Assembly (NCBI GenBank): GCA_964564905.1
Contig: CAZMCI010000053.1
Location: 1 to 6,525, forward strand
Length of the DNA stretch: 6,525 nt
Source: B75-G9 sp964564905
GTDB taxonomy: Archaea > Hadarchaeota > Hadarchaeia > Hadarchaeales > Hadarchaeaceae
Reading direction: 5' to 3'
Part shown: piece by piece, positions 6,474-6,525 of the stretch
Layout of the letters: each line of letters starts with the position of its first letter
How positions within the stretch are numbered: the first letter of the stretch is position 1
Position numbers and translations under genes: made by a program
The notes under the pieces: model-generated
The model's database searches: none
What the model was told of the DNA's origin: nothing
Seen by the model: the letters and a program-made list of their open reading frames with translations, nothing else

Positions 6474-6500
6474 ACCTCCTCCCCTCGCTCTCGCAAGGGG
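6474..6500 (-). promoter_or_regulatory. Leader hairpin with GAGA tetraloop followed by AGGAGGT
   Basis: On the minus strand, 6500-6481 reads CCCCT TGC GAGA GCG AGGGG. It folds into an eight-pair stem with one G-U wobble and a GAGA (GNRA-class) loop closed by C-G. The last stem base is directly followed by AGGAGGT (6480-6474). On the plus strand the wobble becomes a C-A mismatch, so the structure fits a minus-strand RNA better. It may belong to the leader of the 69-residue gene or to the end of something upstream of the window; it has no U-tract of a typical terminator. Confidence 0.45.
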
Positions 6501-6525
6501 CTTCCACTTTTCCTTCGCGTTACGC

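Noticed and set aside
6471..6480. GTGACCTCCT on the plus strand resembling the 3' end of 16S rRNA
   Set aside because: Only the anti-Shine-Dalgarno-like core matches. The flanking bases do not fit 16S rRNA, and the same word is better read as AGGAGGT on the minus strand.

Overview
The window looks like chromosomal DNA of an anaerobe that conserves energy through an Rnf complex (ferredoxin:NAD+ oxidoreductase coupled to Na+ or H+ transport). Strong Shine-Dalgarno sequences (for example AAGGAGGT at 5827-5834), GTG and TTG starts, and the rnfCDGEA gene order without a multihaem cytochrome gene next to rnfC favour a bacterium of moderate GC content. A Methanosarcina-like archaeon, whose rnf operon has an associated cytochrome, looks less likely but is not excluded. 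I cannot name a phylum.

Left half (12-3967, minus strand): five tightly packed genes read right to left, rnfC, rnfD, rnfG, rnfE and rnfA. Gaps are 0-1 nt, with a 4-nt overlap at rnfC/rnfD. The sixth subunit gene, rnfB, is not in the window and would be expected just beyond the left edge. RnfC should take electrons to or from NAD(H) through its Fe-S clusters, RnfD and RnfG carry covalent FMN motifs, and RnfA and RnfE form the paired membrane core with conserved cysteines.

The most notable observation is that rnfC is split between two reading frames. The long open frame begins only at a TTG (3897), but the conserved RnfC N-terminus (FRGGVHPP...KPIE) lies just upstream in another frame, starting at an ATG at 3967 with its own ribosome binding site. 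The two frames overlap by 11 nt. One base must be skipped or removed within 3890-3912 to give a full-length protein of about 433 residues. This is either a sequencing or assembly error, a real mutation, or translational recoding.

Middle (3968-4080): a 113-bp divergent intergenic region that must hold promoters for both directions. It contains a small inverted repeat.

Right half (4081-6209, plus strand): a metallo-beta-lactamase-fold hydrolase of the COG1237 type, a TrmO-type tRNA methyltransferase overlapping it by 4 nt (ATGA), an unrecognised single-span exported or membrane-anchored protein ending in HCHGHVW, and, after a 54-bp gap, a small protein with two [4Fe-4S] motifs and a helical tail. 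At 6239-6448 (minus) lies a convergent 69-residue cysteine-containing protein. Its leader contains a hairpin with a GAGA tetraloop and a strong but unusually distant Shine-Dalgarno.

The Rnf operon and the ferredoxin-like gene fit a shared ferredoxin-based electron economy, but they are not in one transcription unit. I saw no CRISPR array, mobile element, tRNA or rRNA. The window reads mainly as known families, and I see no convincing wholly new system.
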